From Rhodanobacter lindaniclasticus (lineage in GTDB: Bacteria; Pseudomonadota; Gammaproteobacteria; Xanthomonadales; Rhodanobacteraceae): 64,000 nucleotides of DNA. The notes below the pieces were generated by a model. It saw nothing but the letters and a program-made list of their open reading frames with translations, ran no database searches and was not told where the DNA came from. This document shows positions 18,871 through 28,196 of the stretch, piece after piece. The stretch's first letter is position 1. Every line of letters starts with the position of its first letter. The translations under genes and the position numbers were made by a program. The DNA lies in assembly GCF_004799035.1 (NCBI RefSeq), contig NZ_MWIO01000004.1, forward strand, positions 1 to 64,000, in the 5' to 3' direction.

Positions 18871-18955
18871 GCAGGAGCCCGCTCGCGGGCGATGCCCTTG
18901 ATTTGATCTGCGTCGCGCATTTGAGCAGGAGCATCGCCCGCGAGCGGGCTCCTGC
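18871..18955. repeat. REP doublet (perfect 25-bp inverted repeat)
   Basis: The 25 bases 18871-18895 are exactly complementary to 18931-18955, with a 35-nt spacer. Each arm reads like the GCAGGAGCCCGCTCGCGGGCGA type of REP unit of pseudomonads and xanthomonads, so this is a head-to-head pair (BIME-like). It occupies most of the gap between permease pairs 3 and 4 and will form a long hairpin in the mRNA. Confidence 0.85.
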
Positions 18956-18986
18956 GAAAGAACGAGTCAACAGGAGTAATTCGGAC

Positions 18987-20309
18987 GTGTTCACCTATTA
19001 CCTCGATCTCGCCCTGCGCAGCCTCAAGCGCAACAAGGTGCTCACCGCGCTGATGGTCATCGCCATCGCGGTGGGCATCGGCGCCAGCATGACCACGCTG
19101 ACGGTGATGCATCTGCTCTCCGGCGACCCGGTGCCCACGCGCAGCGGCACGCTGTTCTATCCGCAGGTGGACGGCAACCCGACGCCCGGCGATTTCAAGC
19201 AGCCGCTGGACGTGATGGATTACCAGTCGGCAGTGGACCTGTGGGGCGCGCATCGGGCCGATGCCCAGACGCTGGTGGTGGACAGCCCGGTGCGGCTGAG
19301 CGCGCCGGGGGTCAACCTGCCGACCTTGATGCCGAGCATGCTGTCCACCACCAGCGACTTCTTCCCGATGTTCGACGTGCCGTTCCGCTACGGCAGCGGC
19401 TGGAGCGCGGATGACGATGCCCGGCACGCGCGGGTGGCGGTGATCTCCGACGATCTCAACCACAAGCTGTTCGGCGGCCGCGACAGTGTCGGCCAGGTGC
19501 TGCGCCTGCGCGACACGGACGTGCGCATCGTCGGCGTGCTGCGTCCATGGCGCCCGTCGCCGGTGTTCTACACCGTGGCCGGCGGCCGCTTTGCCAATGG
19601 CGACACCGCGGACTTCTACGGCAAGACGCAGGACGTGTTCACGCCGTTCTTCACCGGTCTCGAACTCAACGACGGCAACTTCCAGCAGTTCACCTGCTGG
19701 CACATGCCCGAGCGGCCGGGCCATCTGCAGAACTCGCCGTGTGCGTGGGTGCGCCTGTGGGTGCAGCTTGGCGACGCCGGCAAGGTCGCCGCGTACAAGC
19801 AGTTCCTGGATGGCTACGCGGCGCAGCAGGCCGCGCTGGGACGCATCGTGCGGCCGCAGAACACGCGCCTGCGCAGCCTGATGCAATGGCTGGACTACAA
19901 CGGCGTGGTGCCCGGCGACGTGCGGCTGCAGACCTGGCTGGCGTTTGCGTTTCTCGCCATCTGCCTGTTCAACATGATCGGCCTGCTGCTGGCGAAGTTC
20001 CTGCGCCGCAGCGGCGAGATCGGCGTGCGCCGCGCGCTCGGCGCCAGCCGCGGCGCGGTGTTCGCGCAATGCCTGGTGGAGGCCGGGCTGGTCGGCTTGA
20101 TCGGCGGCATCGGTGGCCTGGGCCTGACCCTGCTCGGCCTGTGGCTGGTTCGCCGGCAGCCGGTGGCGTACGCCGATCTGGCGCACCTGGACGTGTCGAT
20201 GTTCGTCGCCACCTTCGTCACCGCGATCGCCGCCAGCCTGCTGGCCGGGGTCCTGCCGGCGTTCCGCGCCAGCCGGGTGGCGCCGGGCCTTCAGCTAAAG
20301 ACTTTGTAG
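18987..20309 (+). CDS. FtsX/MacB-type permease, pair 4, type A
   Basis: 440 residues from a GTG start at 18987. CAGGAG lies 10 nt upstream, and the protein then begins (M)FTYYLDLALRSL as in the other A proteins. An earlier in-frame ATG at 18903 would read through the REP element. TM1 GIGASMTTLTVMHLLSGDPVP; coupling loop [23 protein letters not shown]. The Cys pair is 15 residues apart (FTCW and SPCAW) instead of 17. C-terminus VAPGLQLKTL. Confidence 0.88.
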   Translation: MFTYYLDLALRSLKRNKVLTALMVIAIAVGIGASMTTLTVMHLLSGDPVPTRSGTLFYPQVDGNPTPGDFKQPLDVMDYQSAVDLWGAHRADAQTLVVDSPVRLSAPGVNLPTLMPSMLSTTSDFFPMFDVPFRYGSGWSADDDARHARVAVISDDLNHKLFGGRDSVGQVLRLRDTDVRIVGVLRPWRPSPVFYTVAGGRFANGDTADFYGKTQDVFTPFFTGLELNDGNFQQFTCWHMPERPGHLQNSPCAWVRLWVQLGDAGKVAAYKQFLDGYAAQQAALGRIVRPQNTRLRSLMQWLDYNGVVPGDVRLQTWLAFAFLAICLFNMIGLLLAKFLRRSGEIGVRRALGASRGAVFAQCLVEAGLVGLIGGIGGLGLTLLGLWLVRRQPVAYADLAHLDVSMFVATFVTAIAASLLAGVLPAFRASRVAPGLQLKTL

Positions 20310-20331
20310 TGCGCTGTTCCTGCGCAGGAGC

Positions 20332-20349
20332 CCGGCCATCCCTGGCCGG
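20332..20349. repeat. Short palindrome in the pair 4 A-B gap
   Basis: CCGGCCA-TCCC-TGGCCGG, preceded by GTGCGCTGTTCCTGCGC. Sister of the element at 17576-17593. Confidence 0.55.
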
Positions 20350-20395
20350 ACATCTCAGACAGGCACCGTTTTCACCAGGCATCAGGTAACGAGAC

Positions 20396-21610
20396 ATGCA
20401 GATTCGACCCATCCTTGCCGCGTTGCGCCGCCATCGCATGGCCACCGTGCTGATCGCGCTGGAGATCGCGCTGGCCTGCGCGGTGCTGTGCAACGCCTGT
20501 TTCCTGATCGCCGGCCGGATCGACGCGATCCAGGTCGACAGCGGCGTCGACGAGGCCTCGCTGGCGACGGTGCAACTGGCCGGCTACGAGAACGCGCACG
20601 CGGTCGACCTCAACGCCCGCGTGCTGGCCGGGCTGGGCAGCATTGCGGGCGTGCAGTCGGTGAGCCTGCTCAACTCCATCCCGTTCGGCGCGCGCCGCGG
20701 CACCGCGGGCATCACCACGGACATGGCCGGCAAGCACTTCGGCGGCGTGGTCGAGTTCTACGTCGGTGGCCCGGGCAGCCTTTCGGCGTTGGGCACGCGG
20801 CTGGTTGCCGGGCGCAATCCGCAGCCCGACGATTTCCGTCCGTTCACCGCCTTGATGCCGGACGACGCCTCGGTGCAGGTGACGCGGGCACTGGCCGAGC
20901 ACCTGTGGCCGGGCGCCGATCCGCTGGGCAAGGAGTTCTGGCTGGACAAGTCGCACTTTCGCGTGGTCGGCGTGATCGACCACCTGGTGCGACCCGACCC
21001 GGGCGGCTGGCCGGGCGACAGCCGCGACTGGTCGGTGTTCGTGCCGGCGCAGTCGAGTGTCTATCTCTCCGGCAGCTACCTGCTGCGCGCCGCGCCGACG
21101 GACCTGCCGCGGGTGTTGCGCGATGCCCGCGCCGCGATCGCGAAGATCGCCCCGGATGCGGTGCTCGACCAGGACGGCACGCAGACCCTCGGCGACCTGC
21201 GCACCCGCAGTTTCCAGAAGGACCGCGCGATGATCGGCATGCTGGTGGGCGTGATCGTGGCGCTGCTGCTGGTCACCGCCCTGGGCATCGTCGGCCTGGC
21301 CAGTTTCTGGGTGGCGCAGCGGCGGCGGCAGATCGGCATCCGCCGCGCCATCGGCGCCACCCGCCGCGACATCCTGCACTACTTCCAGACCGAGAACTTC
21401 CTGATCGTCAGCTTCGGCATCGTGCTCGGCATGGTGCTGGCCTATGCGCTGAACCTGCTGCTGATGACCCACTACGAATTGCCGCGCCTGCCGCTGGTGT
21501 ACCTGCCGATCGGTGCCGCCGCACTGTGGCTGCTCGGCCAGCTCGCCGTGCTCGGTCCCGCGTTGCGCGCCGCCGCGGTGCCGCCGGTGGTGGCGACCAG
21601 GTCGGTGTGA
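20396..21610 (+). CDS. FtsX/MacB-type permease, pair 4, type B
   Basis: 404 residues: MQIRPILAALRRHRM start, TM1 with CAVLCNA (a variant of AIVCNA), and a periplasmic domain shorter than in other B proteins. The FtsX domain is ALGIVGLASFWVAQRRRQIGIRRAIGATRRDIL, ending AAAVPPVVATRSV. It is most like pair 3 B. No periplasmic cysteines. Confidence 0.9.
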   Translation: MQIRPILAALRRHRMATVLIALEIALACAVLCNACFLIAGRIDAIQVDSGVDEASLATVQLAGYENAHAVDLNARVLAGLGSIAGVQSVSLLNSIPFGARRGTAGITTDMAGKHFGGVVEFYVGGPGSLSALGTRLVAGRNPQPDDFRPFTALMPDDASVQVTRALAEHLWPGADPLGKEFWLDKSHFRVVGVIDHLVRPDPGGWPGDSRDWSVFVPAQSSVYLSGSYLLRAAPTDLPRVLRDARAAIAKIAPDAVLDQDGTQTLGDLRTRSFQKDRAMIGMLVGVIVALLLVTALGIVGLASFWVAQRRRQIGIRRAIGATRRDILHYFQTENFLIVSFGIVLGMVLAYALNLLLMTHYELPRLPLVYLPIGAAALWLLGQLAVLGPALRAAAVPPVVATRSV

Positions 21611-21669
21611 CGAACAAGGGTGCACCCCAGCAGGTGATTTTGGTGCTTGAAGGGAAGGGGGGGAGCAAC

Positions 21670-22980
21670 ATGGTTGGCTACTACATCCACATGGCGGCGC
21701 GCAGCCTGCGGCGAAACCCGGTCCTCACCGGCTTGATGGTGCTGGCGATCGGGCTGGGCATCGGCGCCAGCATGACGATGGTCACCGTGCTGCACGTGAT
21801 GACGGACGACCCGCTGCCGGGGCGCAGCGCGCAGCTCTACACGCCGCACATCGATCCGCTGCCACTTGACTACAAGCAGGACGGCGGCGGTCCCGACGCC
21901 AGCGACAACCTCACCTGGCCCGATGCGATGGCGCTGCTCACGGCGCGACGCGCGACGCGACAGGCGGCGATGGCAGGCGGCAATCTGTTGTTGCGTCCCG
22001 ACCGGGCAGGAGTACGGCCGTTCTATGTGGCCGGCAGATATACCAGCGCGGACTTCTTCACGATGTTCGGCGTGCCGTTCGTGCACGGCGGCGGCTGGAG
22101 CGCCGCTGACGACGCGGCCGGCGCGCAGGTGGTGGTGTTGACCGAGACGGTGGCGCGCAAGCTGTTCGGCACCGCCGATGCGGTGGGGCGCACGGTGCGG
22201 TTGGGCGAGCACGATTACCGGCTGGTCGGGGTCACCACCGACTGGGCACCGAAGCCGTTGTTCTACGCCGACAACGTCGGCAACCAGTACAGCGATGCGG
22301 ATCAGTTCTTCCTGCCCTTCTCTGTTGCGGTGAACCAGGATCTCCAGGTCAGCGGCAACCAGTCCGGCTGGGGCAAGGATGAGAGCGCGTCCAAGCGCAG
22401 CGACACGACGACCTGGCTGCAATTCTGGGTGCAACTGGACACGCCGGCGCAGGTAGCGGCGTACCGTCAGTATCTGGTCGACTACTCGGCGCAACAGAAG
22501 GGGCTGGGTCGTTTCCAGCGCCCGCCCGCCAACGCGAAGTTGTACAGCCTGATGGGCTGGCTTGCGCATGAAAACCTGGTGCCCACGGACGTGCGCCTGC
22601 AATTGTGGCTTGCGCTGGGTTTCCTGTTCGTCTGCATGGTCAACATCGTGGCGTTGCTGCTGGCCAAGTTCCTGCGCCGCAGCGGCGAGATCAGCGTCAG
22701 GCGTGCGCTGGGCGCGCGCCGGCGCGACATCTTCGTCCAGTTCGGCGTCGAGTCGGCATTGATCGGAGTGGCCGGCGGTGCGCTGGGCCTGGCCGTGGCC
22801 CAGCTGGGCCTGTGGAGCATCCGCCAGCGGCCCGACGACTACGCCAGGCTGGCGCAGATGGATGCATCGATGCTGCTGGGCACCCTGATGCTGGCCGTGC
22901 TCGCCAGCATGCTGGCCGGCTTGCTGCCGGCCTGGCGCGCCTGCCGGGTGCCGCCGGCGCTGCAGCTCAAGGCCATGTAG
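21670..22980 (+). CDS. FtsX/MacB-type permease, pair 5, type A
   Basis: 436 residues. ATG at 21670 is preceded by GGGGGGAG. It begins MVGYYIHMAARSLRRNP; TM1 GIGASMTMVTVLHVMTDDPLPG. The coupling loop is RRSGEISVRRALGARRRDIF (ISVRR instead of IGVRR). It lacks the periplasmic Cys pair of the other four A proteins: the CxW position reads TTW and the upstream Cys is Gly. Otherwise the topology is unchanged and it ends VPPALQLKAM. It is 62 nt from its B partner. Confidence 0.9.
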   Translation: MVGYYIHMAARSLRRNPVLTGLMVLAIGLGIGASMTMVTVLHVMTDDPLPGRSAQLYTPHIDPLPLDYKQDGGGPDASDNLTWPDAMALLTARRATRQAAMAGGNLLLRPDRAGVRPFYVAGRYTSADFFTMFGVPFVHGGGWSAADDAAGAQVVVLTETVARKLFGTADAVGRTVRLGEHDYRLVGVTTDWAPKPLFYADNVGNQYSDADQFFLPFSVAVNQDLQVSGNQSGWGKDESASKRSDTTTWLQFWVQLDTPAQVAAYRQYLVDYSAQQKGLGRFQRPPANAKLYSLMGWLAHENLVPTDVRLQLWLALGFLFVCMVNIVALLLAKFLRRSGEISVRRALGARRRDIFVQFGVESALIGVAGGALGLAVAQLGLWSIRQRPDDYARLAQMDASMLLGTLMLAVLASMLAGLLPAWRACRVPPALQLKAM

Positions 22981-23042
22981 CGCGCCTTGCGTCCGTTGGA
23001 ACCGGCGTGGCCGGCTTCCTTCACGAAAGACAGGTAACCATC

Positions 23043-24281
23043 ATGCAACTGCGACCGATTCTTTCCACCCTGCGCCATCACAAGCTCACATCCATCCTGC
23101 TGACCCTGCAGGTCGCCTTCACTTGTGCGATCGTCTGCAACGTGGTGTTCATGGTGGCCAAGCGCGTGGAGCGTGCCAGCGTGGCCACCGGCATCGTCGA
23201 GAACGAGTTGTCGGTGATCCACAGCAGCGGCATCGAGAAGAACGAGAACAAGCAGGCGCGCAACCAGGCCGATCTTGCCGCCTTGCGCGCGATTCCCGGC
23301 GTGACATCGGTGGCGGCGGTGAGTTATTCGCTGCCGTTGAACCACAACAGTTCCTCACGCGGCGTCTGTCCCGACCAGGCATCACTGCAACGCGCGATGC
23401 AGCAGCGTTCCGCCGATGGCACGAGCTGCATGACGCCAAGCATTTACGATGGTACGCCGGGGCTGATCGATACCCTTGGCCTGCATCTCGTCGCCGGACG
23501 CCGGTTCCAGCCGGACGACTACGTCGTGGGCATGGGGCATACGCCGGCGGTAGCCATCATCAGCAGCGCGCTGGCCCGGCGCCTCTACCCGAACCAGTCG
23601 GCGCTGGGCAAGGACATGTACCTGGGCCATTCTGTCATCCGCGTGGTGGGTATCGTGGAGACTTTGCTGCGCCCGAGTCTGCGCGATCCGGGCACGGAGG
23701 GCGACAGCATGCTCTGGCCGCAACTGCCCGACCTTTCCGGCGTCACCTACCTGTTGCGCAGCGCGCCGGGCGATCGCCGGCGCGTGCTCGAGGCTGCCGA
23801 GGCCGCTCTGCTCAAGGTCAGCGCCAGCCGTCTCATCGATCCCAGGCGGGTGCAGACCTATACGCAGATCCGCCATGACTATTTCCAGCGCGACACCACC
23901 ATGATCGGCCTGCTGGTGGCTTCCGCCTCGGGCCTGCTGTTCGTCACGGCACTCGGCATCGCCGGACTGGCCAATTTCTGGGTGCAGCAGCGCTGGCGCA
24001 GCATCGGCATCCGGCGCGCGGTCGGCGCCACGCGCGGCGACATCCTGCGCTACTTCCAGGGCGAAAACTTCCTGATCGTCGGCGCCGGCATCGTGCTCGG
24101 CGGCGTGCTGGCGGTGCTGCTCAACCTGCTGCTCATGGCGCACTACGAGCTGCCTCGCCTGCCGCTGTGGTACTTGCCCATCGGCGCGGCGGTACTGTGG
24201 GTGCTCGGCCAGCTGTCGGTGCTGTCGCCGGCGCGGCGTGCAGCGCGCGTACCGCCGGTGGCGGCGATGCGTTCGGCATGA
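23043..24281 (+). CDS. FtsX/MacB-type permease, pair 5, type B
   Basis: 412 residues: MQLRPILSTLRHHKL start, AIVCNVVFM in TM1. The FtsX domain is ALGIAGLANFWVQQRWRSIGIRRAVGATRGDIL, ending ARVPPVAAMRSA. Unlike the other four B proteins it has two periplasmic cysteines 20 residues apart (GVCPD and TSCMT), inside a segment that looks like an insertion. Since its A partner lost its Cys pair, the redox feature appears to have moved within pair 5. It ends the permease array. Confidence 0.9.
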   Translation: MQLRPILSTLRHHKLTSILLTLQVAFTCAIVCNVVFMVAKRVERASVATGIVENELSVIHSSGIEKNENKQARNQADLAALRAIPGVTSVAAVSYSLPLNHNSSSRGVCPDQASLQRAMQQRSADGTSCMTPSIYDGTPGLIDTLGLHLVAGRRFQPDDYVVGMGHTPAVAIISSALARRLYPNQSALGKDMYLGHSVIRVVGIVETLLRPSLRDPGTEGDSMLWPQLPDLSGVTYLLRSAPGDRRRVLEAAEAALLKVSASRLIDPRRVQTYTQIRHDYFQRDTTMIGLLVASASGLLFVTALGIAGLANFWVQQRWRSIGIRRAVGATRGDILRYFQGENFLIVGAGIVLGGVLAVLLNLLLMAHYELPRLPLWYLPIGAAVLWVLGQLSVLSPARRAARVPPVAAMRSA

Positions 24282-24368
24282 CCATGCTATCTGGCACGGG
24301 TTGTCGGCATCGCGCGGCGCCACAATCCTGCCGGCCCCCCCCCATTTTCCTGCAGAGGATACCGTCCA

Positions 24369-26195
24369 ATGAAAACCTTGCCCTTGCTGATCTGCGCGGC
24401 CCTGCTGGGTCCGGTCACTATCCCGGCCAGCGTGCTGGCCACCCCGACCGCGCAAGGCGCTGTCAAGGCGGACGTGGCCACTCGCGTGCGGGCGCTCAAC
24501 TCGCTGCTGGCCGGGCAGTGGCAGTACACGCTGAAGAACAGCCCCGAGTTCGCCACCATCCTGGGCGACTTGCGCTACAACGACCACTGGAGCGATGTCT
24601 CGCTGGCGCATGTGCGCGCGGACCATCAGGCGACGGCCGATTTCCTCAAGCGCTTCGAGGCGATCGACACCAGCGGCTTCCCCGACAGCGACAAGTTGAA
24701 CCAGCAGTTGATGGTGCGCCAGCTGAAGGATTCGCTGCGCTCCTACGACCTCAAGCTCTACGAGATGCCGCTGGACCAGATGAGCGGCGTGCATATCGCG
24801 CTGGCCGGCTTCGTCAGCTCGATCCCGTTCAACAGCACCAAGGAATACGACGACTATCTGGCGCGCCTGAGGTTGGTACCCAAGCTGTTCGACGAGGTCA
24901 CCGTGTTGGCGCGCAAGGGCATGGCGGACAAGATGATGCCGCCGAAGTATCTGCTGGAAAAAGTGGTCAAGCAGATCGCCAGCATCGAGCAGCCGGCCGG
25001 CATGGACAGCGTGTTTGCCGAGCCGCTGAAGCATTTCCCCAAGTCGGTGCCGGAAGCCGACCAGAAGCGCCTGCATGACGCCATCCTCGCCGCGATCGAC
25101 CACGACGTGCGCCCGGCCTACGCGAAGCTTGGCAAGTTCGTGGCGGACGACTACGCACCGCACGGACGCAGCCAGCCCGGCGTGTGGGACCTGCCCAACG
25201 GCGAAGCGATCTATCGCTTCCAGGTCGAGCAGATGACCACCACCCACGAGACTCCGCAGCAGATCCACGAGATCGGCCTGGCCGAGGTCAAGCGCATCGA
25301 GGGCGAGATGACCGAGATCGCCCACGCGCAGGGCTTCAAGGACCTGGCCAGTTTCCGCGCCTCGCTGAAGACCAACCCGAAGACGCATGCCACCTCGCGC
25401 GAGGACATCCTCAATCGCTATCGCGGCTACATCGCCGGCATGGAACCGGAGCTGCCCAAACTGTTCGGGCGCCTGCCCAAGACCGAGGTGGTGGTCAAGC
25501 CGGTGGAGAAGTTCCGCGAGAAGGAGGCCGCGGCGGCCGAATACCATCAGGGCACGCCGGACGGCTCGCGGCCCGGGCAGATCTTCGTCAACACCGGCGA
25601 TTTCGCCAACCGCAGCGTGCTGACCATCGAGTCAACCGCCTACCACGAGGGTATCCCGGGCCATCACCTGCAGATCTCGATCGCGCAGAGCCTGCCCAAG
25701 CTGCCGCCGTTCCGCCAGCAGGCCGGCTACACCGCCTACATCGAGGGCTGGGCGCTGTATTCCGAGCAGTTGGGCAAGGAGGTGGGCTTCTACAAGGACC
25801 CGCTGTCCGACTACGGCCGCCTGTCCGACGAGCTGCTGCGCGCCGACCGCCTGGTGCTGGACACCGGCGTGCACTACAAGCACTGGACCCGCCAGCAGAT
25901 GGTCGACTTCTTCCACGCCCATTCCAGCGAGGATGAGCCGGACGTGCAGGCCGAGACCGACCGCTACATCACCTGGCCCGGCCAGGCGCTGGCCTACAAG
26001 ACTGGCGAGCTGAAGATCCTGGCGTTGCGCGCGCGGGCCAAGCAGGCGTTGGGCGACCAGTTCGACATCCGAGCCTTCCACGACGAGATCCTCGGCGGCG
26101 GCGCGCTGCCGCTGGACGTGCTGGAGGACCGCGTCAATGACTGGATCGCCGCGGTGAAGGCCGGCAAGGCGCCAGCGCATCCGATGGCGATCTAG
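24369..26195 (+). CDS. Secreted DUF885-family metallopeptidase-like protein
   Basis: 608 residues with a signal peptide (LPLLICAALLGPVTIPASVLA). The DUF885 hallmark HEGIPGHHLQ (about residues 429-438) resembles a gluzincin zinc site, and a downstream YIEGWALYSEQL Glu and a RYITWPGQALAYKTG segment are conserved in the family. It probably acts as a periplasmic carboxypeptidase-like hydrolase; family members are poorly characterised. It starts 87 nt after the last permease, on the same strand, and lies before the two-component genes, so it may be part of the same regulon. AGAGGAT precedes the ATG. Confidence 0.88.
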   Translation: MKTLPLLICAALLGPVTIPASVLATPTAQGAVKADVATRVRALNSLLAGQWQYTLKNSPEFATILGDLRYNDHWSDVSLAHVRADHQATADFLKRFEAIDTSGFPDSDKLNQQLMVRQLKDSLRSYDLKLYEMPLDQMSGVHIALAGFVSSIPFNSTKEYDDYLARLRLVPKLFDEVTVLARKGMADKMMPPKYLLEKVVKQIASIEQPAGMDSVFAEPLKHFPKSVPEADQKRLHDAILAAIDHDVRPAYAKLGKFVADDYAPHGRSQPGVWDLPNGEAIYRFQVEQMTTTHETPQQIHEIGLAEVKRIEGEMTEIAHAQGFKDLASFRASLKTNPKTHATSREDILNRYRGYIAGMEPELPKLFGRLPKTEVVVKPVEKFREKEAAAAEYHQGTPDGSRPGQIFVNTGDFANRSVLTIESTAYHEGIPGHHLQISIAQSLPKLPPFRQQAGYTAYIEGWALYSEQLGKEVGFYKDPLSDYGRLSDELLRADRLVLDTGVHYKHWTRQQMVDFFHAHSSEDEPDVQAETDRYITWPGQALAYKTGELKILALRARAKQALGDQFDIRAFHDEILGGGALPLDVLEDRVNDWIAAVKAGKAPAHPMAI

Positions 26196-26210
26196 AGGTT
26201 GGTCCCTTGT

Positions 26211-26270
26211 AGGGCGGGCACCGCCCGCCATCGTCGCGCCGCGGGACGGCCGGCGGGCGGTGCCCGCCCT
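26211..26270. repeat. REP-like inverted repeat, GGGCGGGCACCGCCCGCC type
   Basis: Perfect 19-bp arms (26211-26229 with 26252-26270) and a 22-nt spacer. The same 19-bp arms occur at 50086-50104 and 50150-50168. It separates the peptidase gene from the response-regulator gene and could act as a terminator or mRNA stabiliser. Confidence 0.85.
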
Positions 26271-26372
26271 GCGCGCGACGTGCCGTTCTTGCCATCGGGG
26301 CTTGCATAGCCCGATGGTCATGGCAACCTTGTGGGCACGAGCGGCATCCATGCCCGCATGTGCAGAAAACGT

Positions 26373-27716
<1,344 letters not shown>

Positions 27717-27784
27717 CCGGGGCGGCCTTGCCGCCACGCAGGCGGCGGACAAAGATGCGCGATCGGAAAGACGGGAGATACGCG

Positions 27785-28120
27785 ATGAAATTCCGAGATC
27801 TGTTGATCCCCTGCGCGATGCTGCTGGCCGGCACCGTGGCGGCGCAGTCGGCCGCGCCGCAGAGTGTGTCGCGCGACGATCGCTGGGATGCCGCACCGCC
27901 GGCGACCAGCTCGACGAGCTACCGCAGCGCACCGACGCTGCCCGGCAACGACGCCCGTGGCGTGTTCCGGTTCAAGCAGGCGAAGCATCAAGGTCCCGCC
28001 TATGCGCCGCCGCCGCAGGCCAACGACAAGGCTGCCGTGATGGGCAAGCCGCGACCGTGGCAGAACGGCCGGCCGCCAGTCGATTGCGCGGCGCAGCCGA
28101 GGGATCCGGCATGCCGCTGA
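27785..28120 (+). CDS. Small secreted protein of unknown function
   Basis: 111 residues with a signal peptide (FRDLLIPCAMLLAGTVAAQS) and a mature part of about 90 residues rich in Pro, Ala, Ser and Arg. It contains GVFRFKQAKHQGPAYAPPPQ and ends with two cysteines (VDCAAQPRDPACR). GGGAG lies 8 nt before the ATG. It sits between the response regulator and the kinase on the same strand, 68 nt after the former. I do not recognise a family. Position suggests a periplasmic accessory or signal protein for the kinase, which is only inference. Confidence 0.7.
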   Translation: MKFRDLLIPCAMLLAGTVAAQSAAPQSVSRDDRWDAAPPATSSTSYRSAPTLPGNDARGVFRFKQAKHQGPAYAPPPQANDKAAVMGKPRPWQNGRPPVDCAAQPRDPACR

Positions 28121-28196
28121 TACGGCGGACGGCTGATCTCCGGGTGGCGGCAGCCAGTACGGCCGCCATCGCGTGCATCGGCCGGAGCGGTGCCCC

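Noticed and set aside
26319-26340. TGGCAACCTTGTGGGCA as a second sigma-54 promoter before the response regulator
   Set aside because: The GG-GC spacing is one base too long and the -12 element lacks TTGC.
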